Assembly: GCA_019638455.1 (NCBI GenBank)
Contig: JAHBTU010000003.1
Coordinates: 682,001 to 746,000, forward strand
Origin: Saprospiraceae bacterium
GTDB taxonomy: Bacteria; Bacteroidota; Bacteroidia; Chitinophagales; Saprospiraceae
DNA: 64,000 bases
Direction: 5' to 3'
Shown here: positions 17,744 to 25,845 of the stretch, one piece after another
How positions within the stretch are numbered: position 1 is the stretch's first letter
Layout of the letters: every line of letters starts with the position of its first letter
The notes under the pieces: model-generated
Databases searched by the model: none
What the model was told of the DNA's origin: nothing
The model's input: only the letters and a program-made list of their open reading frames with translations
Translations under genes and position numbers: made by a program

Positions 17744-17785
17744 AGTAAAATAGGTGTTGCTGTGATGAAAAAAGAAATAAAGAGT

Positions 17786-17804
17786 GTCAACTCTTTTTGT
17801 TGAC
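17786..17804. promoter_or_regulatory. Palindromic operator at nos operon start
   Basis: GTCAAC, seven bases, GTTGAC: a perfect 6-bp inverted repeat positioned right after the -7 box of the nos promoter, covering the expected transcription start. This is a classic repressor position. The binding protein is unknown; the divergent Rrf2 regulator is an obvious candidate. Confidence 0.6.
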
Positions 17805-17811
17805 AAAAGTA
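17804..17811 (-). promoter_or_regulatory. -7 box of nos operon promoter
   Basis: TACTTTTG on the minus strand matches the Bacteroidota TAnnTTTG element. Transcription would start near 17798, about 55 bases before the cytochrome start codon. No clear -33 TTG is seen, which suits an activator-dependent promoter. Confidence 0.6.
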
Positions 17812-17856
17812 TTGGCAAGCATACAGGAAGGTTAATGAGGCGCGTCACCTGAGGGC

Positions 17857-17870
17857 TTGATTTGCGTCAT
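17857..17870. promoter_or_regulatory. Crp/Fnr-like box in nos/rrf2 divergent region
   Basis: TTGATTTGCGTCAT, i.e. ATGACGCAAATCAA on the other strand, resembles the FNR-type TTGAT-N4-ATCAA palindrome. The core TGACGCAA-R-TCA recurs upstream of ccoS (19410-19423). It is centred about 65 bases upstream of the nos start and about 44 upstream of the rrf2 start inferred from their -7 boxes. Confidence 0.5.
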
Positions 17871-17894
17871 GTAGGCGAAAGGTTGTTTTTGGGT

Positions 17895-17902
17895 TAATTT
17901 TG
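17895..17902 (+). promoter_or_regulatory. -7 box of the Rrf2 regulator gene
   Basis: TAATTTTG fits TAnnTTTG. Transcription would begin near 17908, giving a leader of about 165 bases that is largely the palindrome at 17918-18043. Confidence 0.5.
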
Positions 17903-17917
17903 CCTCGGAAAATCAGC

Positions 17918-18043
17918 GATTCTCGCTTTGTCGGGTTCTGAGGTGTCATCCCGGAAGAATGGAGGGGTGATATCTCAAAAACTGGTCGAGATGTCACCTT
18001 TTTTGTTCCTCAAAAGATGACACCTCTTGCAAGCCGAGAATAG
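17918..18043. repeat. Long nested palindrome in the rrf2 leader
   Basis: Three nested pairs share one centre: 17918-17930 with 18030-18043 (imperfect), GAGGTGTCATC at 17940-17950 with GATGACACCTC at 18016-18026 (perfect), and GGTGATATCTC at 17966-17976 with GAGATGTCACC at 17988-17998 (one mismatch). It could be an RNA hairpin that controls the regulator, or a MITE remnant. Confidence 0.75.
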
Positions 18044-18072
18044 CTGTCAGCAAATCGCTTGATTTTAATTTT

Positions 18073-18504
18073 ATGTTCTCCAAAACTTTCGGCTATGCGT
18101 TGCGGGCTGTCACGTTCATCACTATTCACGGGAACGACGGCAACAAAGTGGGGTTGCAGGAACTTTCGCAGGCACTTGAGATACCTCACCATTTTCTCGG
18201 AAAAATCATGCAAGACCTCGTGCGACACGGGGTGGTTGACTCTGTCAAAGGGCCGCACGGCGGCTTTTATGCCAATGCAAAGACAGGAAAAACGGTGTTG
18301 ACCGATATTTTGAGAATCACGGATGGGAATCTCGTCTTTAGCCAATGTGCGCTGGGCATCAAGCGATGCAACGCTGCGCATCCTTGCCCTCTGCACGACG
18401 ATTTTGCCCTGTGCCGCGACGGGATGCTTCAAATAATGGCGCAAAAAACTGTGTCCATGCTGGCGGAGGGTGTGGTGTCGGGCGACACCTTTCTGGTGCG
18501 TTGA
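18073..18504 (+). CDS. Rrf2-family Fe-S or NO-responsive regulator
   Basis: The 143-residue regulator has an N-terminal winged helix (MFSKTFGYALRAVTFI, QELSQALEIPHHFLGKIMQDL as recognition helix, KGPHGGFYANAK as wing) and four Cys at 92, 99, 105 and 114; the last three have the spacing seen in Fe-S-binding NsrR/IscR proteins. NsrR-type members sense NO; IscR-type sense Fe-S status. Divergent placement from the nos operon with an operator between suggests control of N2O respiration (inference). The ATG at 18073 follows a poor ribosome site. Confidence 0.88.
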   Translation: MFSKTFGYALRAVTFITIHGNDGNKVGLQELSQALEIPHHFLGKIMQDLVRHGVVDSVKGPHGGFYANAKTGKTVLTDILRITDGNLVFSQCALGIKRCNAAHPCPLHDDFALCRDGMLQIMAQKTVSMLAEGVVSGDTFLVR

Positions 18505-18631
18505 TTGCTCACAAGCAATGACGCATGGCGGTAGGCATTAAGTCTTACGATAGGAGCGCAGGGATAGTTTTTTCAGAAGTGCGCACGGACATGCTTCATG
18601 GCTTTCTCCACGAAAATTTCCCCGCATACGC

Positions 18632-18922
18632 TTACCCATACCAACATTCGGCAGGCAGCTCCTGCCTTTCCTCCATCACTTCGAGTATGTGTGTTTTCGT
18701 CCACACGGCCATGATGCTTTCACCCTCAGGCGTGTGTGCGTCCACGAACGCGACGTCTGTGCCGTGCGTGAGCAGGAAACCGATGGGTGTTTCCGTGTCG
18801 TGTGCATGGTGTTCGGACACGACTGGCACACAGGAGAGATTCTGATAGTGGAATGGAGAACCCGCTACGACGTGTGCTTCGCTGCGGAGCCAATCATCAA
18901 TGTTTTGTTGTATAGTTCGCAT
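18632..18922 (-). CDS. Hypothetical protein, 96 residues
   Basis: From ATG 18922 (MRTIQQNIDDWLRSEAHVVA) the protein is acidic and soluble, with no signal peptide or membrane segment. It has a His-rich middle (VVSEHHAHDTETPIGF) and ends EERQELPAECWYG. I do not recognise a family. It lies between the Rrf2 gene and the cco cluster, on the opposite strand. The protein-like composition and the clean start favour a real gene. Confidence 0.55.
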   Translation of the reverse strand: MRTIQQNIDDWLRSEAHVVAGSPFHYQNLSCVPVVSEHHAHDTETPIGFLLTHGTDVAFVDAHTPEGESIMAVWTKTHILEVMEERQELPAECWYG

Positions 18923-18993
18923 GGTCAACGGTTTTTGAAAAAAACGGATAAGGAGGGAAATGCGAATCGCGCTGGAATTTTCCCCAAAAGTAG

Positions 18994-19221
18994 TCAAAAA
19001 ATGTCAAACTCTCGCAAGGTCAGGTCGTGATTTCGCACATAAAAGGGACGCGGCTTGAGCATGATGCCGCCGCCCTTGAACGGGGGCATCTTTTTTTGAA
19101 GGGCTTTTTCGTGGGATGCGCCTTCGGATGGAATGGCAAGGTCTGTCTCGGATGGGGCGGAAGCGCTCGCGCGTTTGGTCGCATGGCGTGTGATGTGTAA
19201 GTAGTAGGCTGTGTTACTCAT
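18994..19221 (-). CDS. Hypothetical protein, 75 residues
   Basis: From ATG 19221 (MSNTAYYLHITRHATKRASA) it is a small basic protein with a low-complexity middle and the C-terminal motif RPFYVRNHDLTLREFDIF. No known domain is recognised. Its divergent position to ccoS, sharing that upstream region, could place it under the same control. The longer open frame to 19401 has no protein character and is rejected. Confidence 0.45.
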   Translation of the reverse strand: MSNTAYYLHITRHATKRASASAPSETDLAIPSEGASHEKALQKKMPPFKGGGIMLKPRPFYVRNHDLTLREFDIF

Positions 19222-19409
19222 GGTTAGGCTGCTGTTTTTTGCAAAAATAAGGGGAAAATTTGTCAAAATGCCATGATTGAGGTCAGCGATATTTTTGACC
19301 CTCGTCATGTTTGCCCACTCTACAAAAAGGAATTTTCTGAAAATCAGGTATTTGGAATCGTTTCTCGCTTTTTGAACCAAAAGAGGCTCAACCAATATCA
19401 CCCTTGCCC

Positions 19410-19423
19410 TTGACGCAAGTCAT
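19410..19423. promoter_or_regulatory. Crp/Fnr-like box upstream of ccoS
   Basis: TTGACGCAAGTCAT shares the core TGACGCAA-R-TCA with the box at 17857-17870. It sits 64 bases before the ccoS start. A degenerate -7 candidate (CATCTTGC, about 19447) would put its centre near -41. Confidence 0.5.
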
Positions 19424-19486
19424 CATGCCACGATGTTCCGCCCACGCATCTTGCACCCGATTTCAGAAAAAAGACTCGCCGGGAAC

Positions 19487-19684
19487 ATGAAAATCATGCT
19501 TTTGCTCATCCTCATCAGCCTGCTGCTTGCGGCGGGATTTCTGCTCGTCTATCTGTGGGCCGCGCGTGCGGGCCAATTCGACGATGACTACACGCCGTCG
19601 GTGCGGATACTTTTCGACGACACGGCTCCCGAGGCAGAAGAGCAGCATGAACCCGTGATCACTGGCGAAAAAGCGAAGAACTGA
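19487..19684 (+). CDS. ccoS: CcoS, cbb3 oxidase maturation protein
   Basis: Small membrane protein (65 residues) needed to assemble active cbb3 oxidase, probably for cofactor insertion. The chosen ATG at 19487 gives MKIMLLLILISLLLAAGFLL, the single membrane span, followed by YLWAARAGQFDDDYTPSVRILFDD, the conserved CcoS segment (W-A-x-x-x-GQFDD). The longer frame from 19433 overlaps the regulatory region. It is first in the cco cluster, 19 bases before ccoNO. The usual neighbour CcoI, a copper P-type ATPase, is absent here. Confidence 0.92.
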   Translation: MKIMLLLILISLLLAAGFLLVYLWAARAGQFDDDYTPSVRILFDDTAPEAEEQHEPVITGEKAKN

Positions 19685-19703
19685 CCTAATTATCTCAATC
19701 TCT

Positions 19704-21836
19704 ATGAGTAACGTTCAACAATTCCAGTACGACAACAAAATTGTGAGAGCCTTTGGGATGGCCTCGTTCATCTTTGGAGTGGTGGGGATGCTGGTAGGGC
19801 TGATTATCGCGCTGCAACTCATCTATCCTTCTTTGAACTTGGGGCCTTACCTTACGTTTGGCCGCTTGCGCCCCTTGCACACGAACGCCGTGATTTTTGC
19901 CTTCGTGGGCAATGGTATTTTCATGGGTGTCTATTATTCGCTGCAACGCTTGCTAAAAGCGCGAATGTGGAGCGACACGCTCTCATGGATTCATTTCTGG
20001 GGGTGGCAAATCATCATTGCGTGCGCCGCCGTCACGCTGCCGATGGGCTTCACCACGAGCGGCGAGTACTCCGAGCTGATTTGGCCGCTTGATATTCTTA
20101 TCACGCTGATATGGGTCGTGTTCGGGGTGAATATGTTTGGCACCATTCTGACGCGCCGGGAAAATCACTTGTATGTGGCGATTTGGTTTTACATCGCTAC
20201 TTGGGTGACGGTTGCGGTGTTGCACATCGTGCGGAGTTTGGAGTTGCCAGTGACGTGGACGCTGAGCTACCCCGTGTTTTCGGGCGTGCAGGAGGCGTTG
20301 GTGCAGTGGTGGTATGGCCACAACGCGGTGGCGTTCTTTCTGACCACCCCCTATCTCGGCATGATGTACTACTTCTTGCCGAAGGCCGCCAATCGCCCGG
20401 TTTATTCTTACAAACTTTCCATCATTCACTTCTGGGCGCTGATTTTCATCTATATCTGGGCGGGGCCGCACCACCTGTTGTATTCGTCCATGCCCGATTG
20501 GGTGCAGTCGCTTGGCACGGTGTTCAGCATCATGCTGATTGCGCCGTCGTGGGGCGGGATGCTCAATGGCCTGCTCACGCTGCGTGGCGCATGGGATAGG
20601 GTACGGCAAGACCCTGTGCTGAAATTTATGGTGGTGGCAGTCACCGCGTATGGTATGGCCACGTTTGAGGGGCCCATGCTTTCCATCAAAACGGTGAACG
20701 CCATTAGTCACTTCACGGACTGGACCATTGCCCACGTCCATGTGGGCGCGTTGGGCTGGAACGGCTTCCTCACCTTTGGCGCACTCTACTGGTTGTGGCC
20801 GCGTATGTACCGCACCCAACTATATTCCACCAATTTGGCAAACACCCATTTCTGGCTTGGCACATTGGGTATCGTCATCTATGCGGTGCCGCTTTATTGG
20901 GCAGGCTGGACGCAGGCGCTGATGTGGAAAGAATTCACGCCTGAAGGCACTTTGGCTTGGGGCAACTTCCTCGACACCGTGACGCAAATCATGCCTATGT
21001 ACATGATGCGTGCGGTGGGTGGCACCTTGTTCTTCGTGAGCGTCTTGATTGGTGTTTACAATCTGTTCAAGACAGCCCAACAAGGTACCTTCCTTGCCAA
21101 CGAGCCTGCTGAAGCGCCCGCACGCGAGAAGCTTCTTGCGCCAGCAACAGGCCAATACTGGCACCGCTGGATAGAAGGCCGCCCGATGCAGATGTTGCTG
21201 TGGAGCACCGTTCTTATCGCCATTGGGGGCATCGTCCAAATCATACCGATGGTGTTCATCGAAAATCAGGTGCCCAAAATTTCCACCGTGCAGCCTTACA
21301 CCCCGCTCGAACTCACGGGTCGTGATATTTACATCAAAGAAGGTTGCGTGGGCTGTCACTCGCAAATGATTCGCCCCTTCCGCTCCGAAACGGAACGCTA
21401 CGGCGAATACTCCAAATCAGGCGAGTACATCTATGACCGCCCCTTCTTGTGGGGCAGCAAACGCACGGGCCCCGACTTGATGCGCGAAGGCGGCAGGTAC
21501 CCGGATAGCTGGCACTACAACCACATGATTGACCCGACTTCCATGTCGCCCGGCTCCATCATGCCTGCTTATCCGCACTTGGCCGAGCAACCGCTCGACT
21601 TGAGTGATTTACCTGCCAAAATCACGGCACTGCGCAAACTCGGCACGCCATATCCGCGTGATTTTGAAAAATATGCCGTCGGCAATGCCCAAGAACAAGC
21701 ACAAAAAGTAGCGAGGAATCTTGCCGCCGAAGGTGTGAAGGACAAGGGCATAGAAAACACCGAAATGGTGGCTATCATCGCGTACCTGCAACGGCTCGGC
21801 ACTGACATCAAGGCGCAGCCACAGGCGGATAAATAG
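19704..21836 (+). CDS. ccoNO: cbb3 cytochrome oxidase, fused CcoN-CcoO
   Basis: Catalytic core of a high-affinity terminal oxidase. The 710-residue protein joins CcoN (residues 1 to about 480; about 12 membrane segments, haem and CuB His such as RPLHTNAVIFAF, WWYGHNAVAFFLT and AHVHVGALGW) to CcoO (from about 490; one anchor LLWSTVLIAIGGIVQIIPMV and one haem c site CVGCH at 548-552, with GTFLANEP as linker). Such N-O fusions are typical of Bacteroidota. The stop codon at 21836 merges directly into the repeat array that separates it from ccoQ. Confidence 0.96.
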   Translation: MSNVQQFQYDNKIVRAFGMASFIFGVVGMLVGLIIALQLIYPSLNLGPYLTFGRLRPLHTNAVIFAFVGNGIFMGVYYSLQRLLKARMWSDTLSWIHFWGWQIIIACAAVTLPMGFTTSGEYSELIWPLDILITLIWVVFGVNMFGTILTRRENHLYVAIWFYIATWVTVAVLHIVRSLELPVTWTLSYPVFSGVQEALVQWWYGHNAVAFFLTTPYLGMMYYFLPKAANRPVYSYKLSIIHFWALIFIYIWAGPHHLLYSSMPDWVQSLGTVFSIMLIAPSWGGMLNGLLTLRGAWDRVRQDPVLKFMVVAVTAYGMATFEGPMLSIKTVNAISHFTDWTIAHVHVGALGWNGFLTFGALYWLWPRMYRTQLYSTNLANTHFWLGTLGIVIYAVPLYWAGWTQALMWKEFTPEGTLAWGNFLDTVTQIMPMYMMRAVGGTLFFVSVLIGVYNLFKTAQQGTFLANEPAEAPAREKLLAPATGQYWHRWIEGRPMQMLLWSTVLIAIGGIVQIIPMVFIENQVPKISTVQPYTPLELTGRDIYIKEGCVGCHSQMIRPFRSETERYGEYSKSGEYIYDRPFLWGSKRTGPDLMREGGRYPDSWHYNHMIDPTSMSPGSIMPAYPHLAEQPLDLSDLPAKITALRKLGTPYPRDFEKYAVGNAQEQAQKVARNLAAEGVKDKGIENTEMVAIIAYLQRLGTDIKAQPQADK

Positions 21837-22027
21837 GGTTTGAGGGTTTCTGGTTTGAAGGTTTGAGGGTTTGAAGGTTTGAGGGTTTGAAGGTTTCTGG
21901 TTTGAAGGTTTCTGGTTTGAAGGTTTGAAGGTTTCTGGTTTGAGGGTTTGAGGGTTTGAAGGTTTCTGGTTTGAAGGTTTCTGGTTTGAAGGTTTGGGGG
22001 TTTGAAGGTTTCTGGTTTGAAGGCTTG
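21837..22027. repeat. Array 2 left arm: 8- and 7-bp G/T-rich units
   Basis: About 190 bases made of ggtttgaa, ggtttgag and ggtttct in mixed order, starting inside the ccoNO stop codon. It is the inverted complement of the array at 22336-22545. Between 22028 and 22150 the sequence is unique, with a small gcttgcctggccaagc hairpin. Confidence 0.95.
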
Positions 22028-22150
22028 CCTGGCCAAGCAGAGGGGGTGTCAGGGCCGTTTGAATTTTGTGCCCTTGATGCCCCGATGCATTGATTATGGA
22101 GATGGTATTGTGAATTTTCGAGGAAAGGATGGAGGTTTTTGCTCAGAAAT

Positions 22151-22314
22151 GAGAGTGCTCACAAAACTGTGTCACCCCAATTCGGGCAATGAGAAAACAC
22201 AGAGACGCGGAGGCGCAGAGTTTTGGTTTTCAAAAACTTACGCTCCTTTGAGTGCGGCGTTCGCCGTGTAAAAAAACGTATAAGAAGGTTTGACACGCTT
22301 TTCTGAACATTCCC
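22151..22314. mobile_element. IS256-like MITE E, uninterrupted copy E1
   Basis: 164 bases with imperfect terminal inverted repeats of about 24 bp: left gagagtgctcacaaaactgt..., right end inverted gggaatgttcagaaaagcgt..., both running into GTGTCA. These ends resemble IS256-family termini. Inside is the acacagagacgcggaggcgc segment. Another copy at 49178-49519 carries an insertion after gaaggttt; this copy shows the uninterrupted sequence. Confidence 0.75.
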
Positions 22315-22335
22315 TTATTGACAAATATAACTCCC

Positions 22336-22545
22336 TTCAAACCCCCAAACCAGAAACCCCCAAACCAGAAACCCCCAAACCAGAAACCCCCAAACCAGAA
22401 ACCCCCAAACCAGAAACCCCCAAACCAGAAACCTTCAAACCCTCAAACCCTCAAACCTTCAAACCAGAAACCCTCAAACCCTCAAACCCTCAAACCTTCA
22501 AACCAGAAACCCTCAAACCCTCAAACCCTCAAACCCTCAAACTTA
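22336..22545. repeat. Array 2 right arm: A/C-rich units
   Basis: Six 15-base units cccccaaaccagaaa, then mixed ccttcaaa, ccctcaaa and ccagaaa units. Complementary to the left arm at 21837. It runs up to nine bases before the ccoQ start, and its translation (KPETPKPET...) gives a false N-terminal extension of that gene. Confidence 0.95.
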
Positions 22546-22553
22546 ACAAAGTC

Positions 22554-22712
22554 ATGTACAAATACATCCTTGAATCTGTGGCAGGCATTCAGTGGTTTGG
22601 AATAGCCACGTTGCTGCTGTTTTTTGGCACATTTTGCTTTGCTGTCGTTCGCGCTTTTTTCGCCAAAAAAGAAGACACGCGGCGGATGGCGAATCTTCCG
22701 CTGGAAGACTAA
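22554..22712 (+). CDS. ccoQ: CcoQ-like cbb3 oxidase small subunit
   Basis: 52 residues: MYKYILESVAGIQWFGIATL, one membrane span (LLFFGTFCFAVVRAFF), then AKKEDTRRMANLPLED. The layout, length and place between ccoNO and ccoP match CcoQ, which stabilises the oxidase. The start is fixed by the array that ends just before it; the open frame upstream to 22290 is array translation. The 205 bases from here to ccoP are A/T-rich and hold nothing else I recognise. Confidence 0.85.
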   Translation: MYKYILESVAGIQWFGIATLLLFFGTFCFAVVRAFFAKKEDTRRMANLPLED

Positions 22713-22917
22713 GAAGTTGTTTGGTTTATTCTCTTCGGGTCAAAAAGGCATTTTTTCAACGCATACGTCACCTTTTTCTCAGCCCATAGCCTCACTATGA
22801 ACTTCAAAAAAGAAAGGTTGTGTCTGCCTTGAAAACCTGTTCATTTTAACCCGATGAAAATAACTCAAACAACTTCTAAAAATTCACCTAATTTCCTGTT
22901 TTTCAATTTTTTGAAAA

Positions 22918-23838
22918 ATGAAATCAAAACAACTTTTGCTCCTTGCCGTACTCTTGGCCGTTCCCCTGATGGGGTGGGGTCAAGCAACACAATCGGCGGC
23001 CACAACCACTCAAAAGGGGCTGCCGGACATCATGTCCTTACTCCTCTTCATAGCTGGCGCGTTGCTCTTCATCGTGGCCATGGTCTATGTCGTCAAAGTC
23101 AATCAATTTCTCTACAAGCGGGTCGTGTCGTTAGAGGCACAGAAAAGCGGCGTGGCACTGACCGACGAGGCAGCCGAAGCCGTCGCTGTTCAGGGCGATG
23201 ATTTCTGGACCCGGATGCGAAGGAAATACTGGGAGGATGCCGTGCCCATAGAGCGGGAAGGCGAAATCACCATGCACCATGCTTACGATGGCATCCGCGA
23301 GCTCGACAATCGTCTCCCGCCGTGGTGGGTCAATATGTTCATCCTGACCATCGTGTGGTCTGTGGGCTACATGTGGTATTACCATTGGGGCGGCAACGGT
23401 CCTTCGCAAGCGGAGGAATATGAAAAATCAATGGAAAAGGCCAAGAAGGAGCGTGCCATCGCTTTGGCGGGCCGGGCCGACGCGGTGGATGAGAGCAACG
23501 TGACGGTGCTGACCGATGCCAGCGCATTGGGCGAGGGCGAATTGATTTACAAAAACGTGTGCGCGGCCTGTCATGGCCAACAAGGGGAGGGCACGGTCGG
23601 CCCCAACTTCACCGACGAGTATTGGATACATGGCGGTGGCATCAAAAACATTTTCAGGGTCATCAAATATGGTGTGCCAGAGAAAGGCATGATTTCGTGG
23701 CAATCGCAACTGAAACCTGCCGATATGCAAAAGGTAGCCAGTTATATTCTGACTATGCAGGGTACCAACCCGCCTAACCCCAAAGCGCCACAGGGAGAAA
23801 TCTGGAAAGAGGAAACGGAACAGAAGGCGGTTGAATGA
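22918..23838 (+). CDS. ccoP: cbb3 oxidase subunit CcoP
   Basis: Electron-entry cytochrome c of the oxidase, 306 residues. It starts with a hydrophobic leader (MKSKQLLLLAVLLAVPLMGW), then a membrane span (SLLLFIAGALLFIVAMVYVV), a cytosolic stretch with DNRLPPWWVNMFILTIVWSV, the conserved CcoP second span, and one haem domain CAACHG (C215, C218, H219) with Met in PEKGMISW. Most proteobacterial CcoP proteins carry two haems; one haem with an extra N-terminal span is the common Bacteroidota form. Confidence 0.94.
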   Translation: MKSKQLLLLAVLLAVPLMGWGQATQSAATTTQKGLPDIMSLLLFIAGALLFIVAMVYVVKVNQFLYKRVVSLEAQKSGVALTDEAAEAVAVQGDDFWTRMRRKYWEDAVPIEREGEITMHHAYDGIRELDNRLPPWWVNMFILTIVWSVGYMWYYHWGGNGPSQAEEYEKSMEKAKKERAIALAGRADAVDESNVTVLTDASALGEGELIYKNVCAACHGQQGEGTVGPNFTDEYWIHGGGIKNIFRVIKYGVPEKGMISWQSQLKPADMQKVASYILTMQGTNPPNPKAPQGEIWKEETEQKAVE

Positions 23839-23860
23839 GACAATCGCACAATCGAATGCC

Positions 23861-25363
23861 ATGAATCAGGAATTTTTGAACAACGTCATCGAGGACACCG
23901 AGGAATACCGCAACCACATCGCCACCGTGGATGCGCAGGGGAAGCGTGTTTGGCTTTATCCAAAGCAGCCGTCGGGGCGATTTTATCGGTGGCGGACTTG
24001 GGTAAGCGTGGCCTTCTTGGTCATTTTCCTCGTCATGCCTTTCATCAAGGTGAATGGCGAACCGTTTCTGTTGTTCAATGTGTTGGAGCGGAAGTTTGTG
24101 TTGTTTGGCCTTTTGTTCACGCCGCAGGACTTTCACTTGTTCGTGTTGGCGACACTGACGTTCATTGTGTTCATCATCTTGTTCACGGTGGTCTATGGGC
24201 GGCTTTTTTGCGGTTGGGTGTGTCCGCAGACGGTGTTCATGGAAATGATATTTCGAAAAATAGAGTATTGGATAGAAGGCGACGGCAACGAGCAGCGTAG
24301 GTTAGACAAGGCCCCGTGGACTCCCGATAAAGTCAGAAAAAAAGCCCTCAAACACGCCATCTTCTTCGCGATTGCCGTGGTGGTGTCCAATTACTTTTTG
24401 GCCTACATCGTAGGCATGGACAAAGTGCTGGAAATCATCAGGGAGCCAATCGCCCAAAACATCGGCGGTTTTTCGGCGATGATCTTGTTTTCCGGGGTGT
24501 TTTATTTCGTGTTTGCACGATTGCGCGAGCAGGTTTGCACCACCATCTGTCCTTATGGCAGGCTGCAAGGTGTGTTGTTGGTGAAAGACAGCATAGTAGT
24601 TGCCTACGATTTTGTTCGGGGAGAGCCGCGTGCCAAGTTGAAAAAATCGGGTGCCGGAACGCGGCCTGTGGAATACCGCGACCCGGTGCAGCAAATTCAA
24701 GCAGCAGTTGGCGAGCCACCCTACGGTTCCCCGCCAGCCACTCCAAAGGTCGGCGATTGCATTGACTGCAAGCTGTGTGTTGCGGTATGTCCGACGGGTA
24801 TTGACATTCGCAACGGCACCCAGCTGGAATGCACCAATTGCACCGCTTGCATGGATGCCTGCGACGCGGTGATGGACAAAATCAACCGCCCGCTGGGTCT
24901 TATCCGCTACGATAGCATGACGGGCATCGAGTCGGGGCGACGCAAGATTTTCACGTCGCGCGTGTATGCCTACACCGCTATGCTGCTTGCGCTGTTGGCG
25001 CTCGATGTCTTCCTCATCGCTCGCCGTGGCACGGTGGAGACCATCATTCTGCGTTCGCCCGGCCAGTTGTATCAGCAAAAGGACGAGACACACCTGACCA
25101 ATCTCTACACATACACCCTCATCAACAAGTCAAACAAGGAATTGCCGGTGGAGATGAGAGCGGTCACGCCCGGCGCGGTCATTCACATCGTTGGCCAGCC
25201 GCCAGTCAGTGTGCCCAAAGGCACCAAAATCGAAGGGGCGTTTTTTATCGAAATGCCAACCGCTCAACTACTCGGCAGAAAGACTCCCATCAAAATCGAG
25301 GTGCTTTCCGAAGGCAGGAAAATAGATGAGGCGGAGACCAATTTCATGGGGCCGGGAAAGTGA
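23861..25363 (+). CDS. ccoG: CcoG, cytochrome oxidase accessory ferredoxin-like protein
   Basis: Membrane protein with Fe-S clusters, thought to reduce copper for cbb3 oxidase assembly. From ATG 23861 it has 500 residues: four or five N-terminal membrane spans, NosR/CcoG-type Cys motifs (GRLFCGWVCPQTVFMEM and TTICPYGRLQGVL), a 2[4Fe-4S] ferredoxin core (CIDCKLCVAVCPTG then CTNCTACMDAC) and a C-terminal immunoglobulin-like periplasmic domain ending MGPGK. An upstream TTG start overlapping ccoP is possible but less likely. Confidence 0.94.
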   Translation: MNQEFLNNVIEDTEEYRNHIATVDAQGKRVWLYPKQPSGRFYRWRTWVSVAFLVIFLVMPFIKVNGEPFLLFNVLERKFVLFGLLFTPQDFHLFVLATLTFIVFIILFTVVYGRLFCGWVCPQTVFMEMIFRKIEYWIEGDGNEQRRLDKAPWTPDKVRKKALKHAIFFAIAVVVSNYFLAYIVGMDKVLEIIREPIAQNIGGFSAMILFSGVFYFVFARLREQVCTTICPYGRLQGVLLVKDSIVVAYDFVRGEPRAKLKKSGAGTRPVEYRDPVQQIQAAVGEPPYGSPPATPKVGDCIDCKLCVAVCPTGIDIRNGTQLECTNCTACMDACDAVMDKINRPLGLIRYDSMTGIESGRRKIFTSRVYAYTAMLLALLALDVFLIARRGTVETIILRSPGQLYQQKDETHLTNLYTYTLINKSNKELPVEMRAVTPGAVIHIVGQPPVSVPKGTKIEGAFFIEMPTAQLLGRKTPIKIEVLSEGRKIDEAETNFMGPGK

Positions 25364-25395
25364 GGTCATAAATCACTACAATTCAACTCAACGAC

Positions 25396-25839
25396 ATGAT
25401 GAAATTCAACTGGGGCACAGGCATTGCATTGGTCTATATCCTTTTCGCACTTAGCATGGTGGGCGCGGTGTTTGCCTCGCGCAAGCACGACCCGGGGCTG
25501 GTGCAAAAAAACTACTACGACCTTGACCTGAACTATCAGTCGCGCATGGATAAAAAACAGAACGCGGCCAATCTGGCCGAACTGCCACAGGTGCGATTTC
25601 AAGCAAAGGAACAGAAGATAGAGGTACGTTTCCCAGCCAGCATGAACATGGCTGGGGGAACGGCCAAAGTGTATCGCTCGGCGACCAACCGCGACGATTT
25701 TTTTGTCAAAATCGAAAACACCCATACACTCGACATACCCGCCGCCGGACTTGCACCGGGGCGTTGGCACGTCGAGTTGGATTGGGAAGCCGACAGCAAA
25801 GGATACTTCTGGCAAACCACACTCAATGTGAGCCACTGA
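25396..25839 (+). CDS. ccoH: CcoH/FixH-family protein
   Basis: The 147-residue cbb3 assembly factor has one N-terminal membrane anchor (GTGIALVYILFALSMVGAVF) and a periplasmic β-domain with the FixH features KNYYDLDLNYQSRMDKKQNA and APGRWHVELDWEADSKGYFW. A double Met start (25396 or 25399) is possible. It is 32 bases after ccoG and six before the TauE/SafE gene, in one operon. Confidence 0.9.
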   Translation: MMKFNWGTGIALVYILFALSMVGAVFASRKHDPGLVQKNYYDLDLNYQSRMDKKQNAANLAELPQVRFQAKEQKIEVRFPASMNMAGGTAKVYRSATNRDDFFVKIENTHTLDIPAAGLAPGRWHVELDWEADSKGYFWQTTLNVSH

Positions 25840-25845
25840 AAAAAA

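Noticed and set aside
19983..21365. Minus-strand frames opposite ccoNO
   Set aside because: Shadow frames with His/Arg-rich, non-protein-like composition.
21837..22545. CRISPR array or phase-variable coding repeat
   Set aside because: No spacers, and the repeats lie outside the reading frames of ccoNO and ccoQ.
22290..22553. Pro/Lys/Thr-rich extension of CcoQ (KPETPKPET)
   Set aside because: Translation of the A/C array; CcoQ proteins are about 50 residues and start at 22554.
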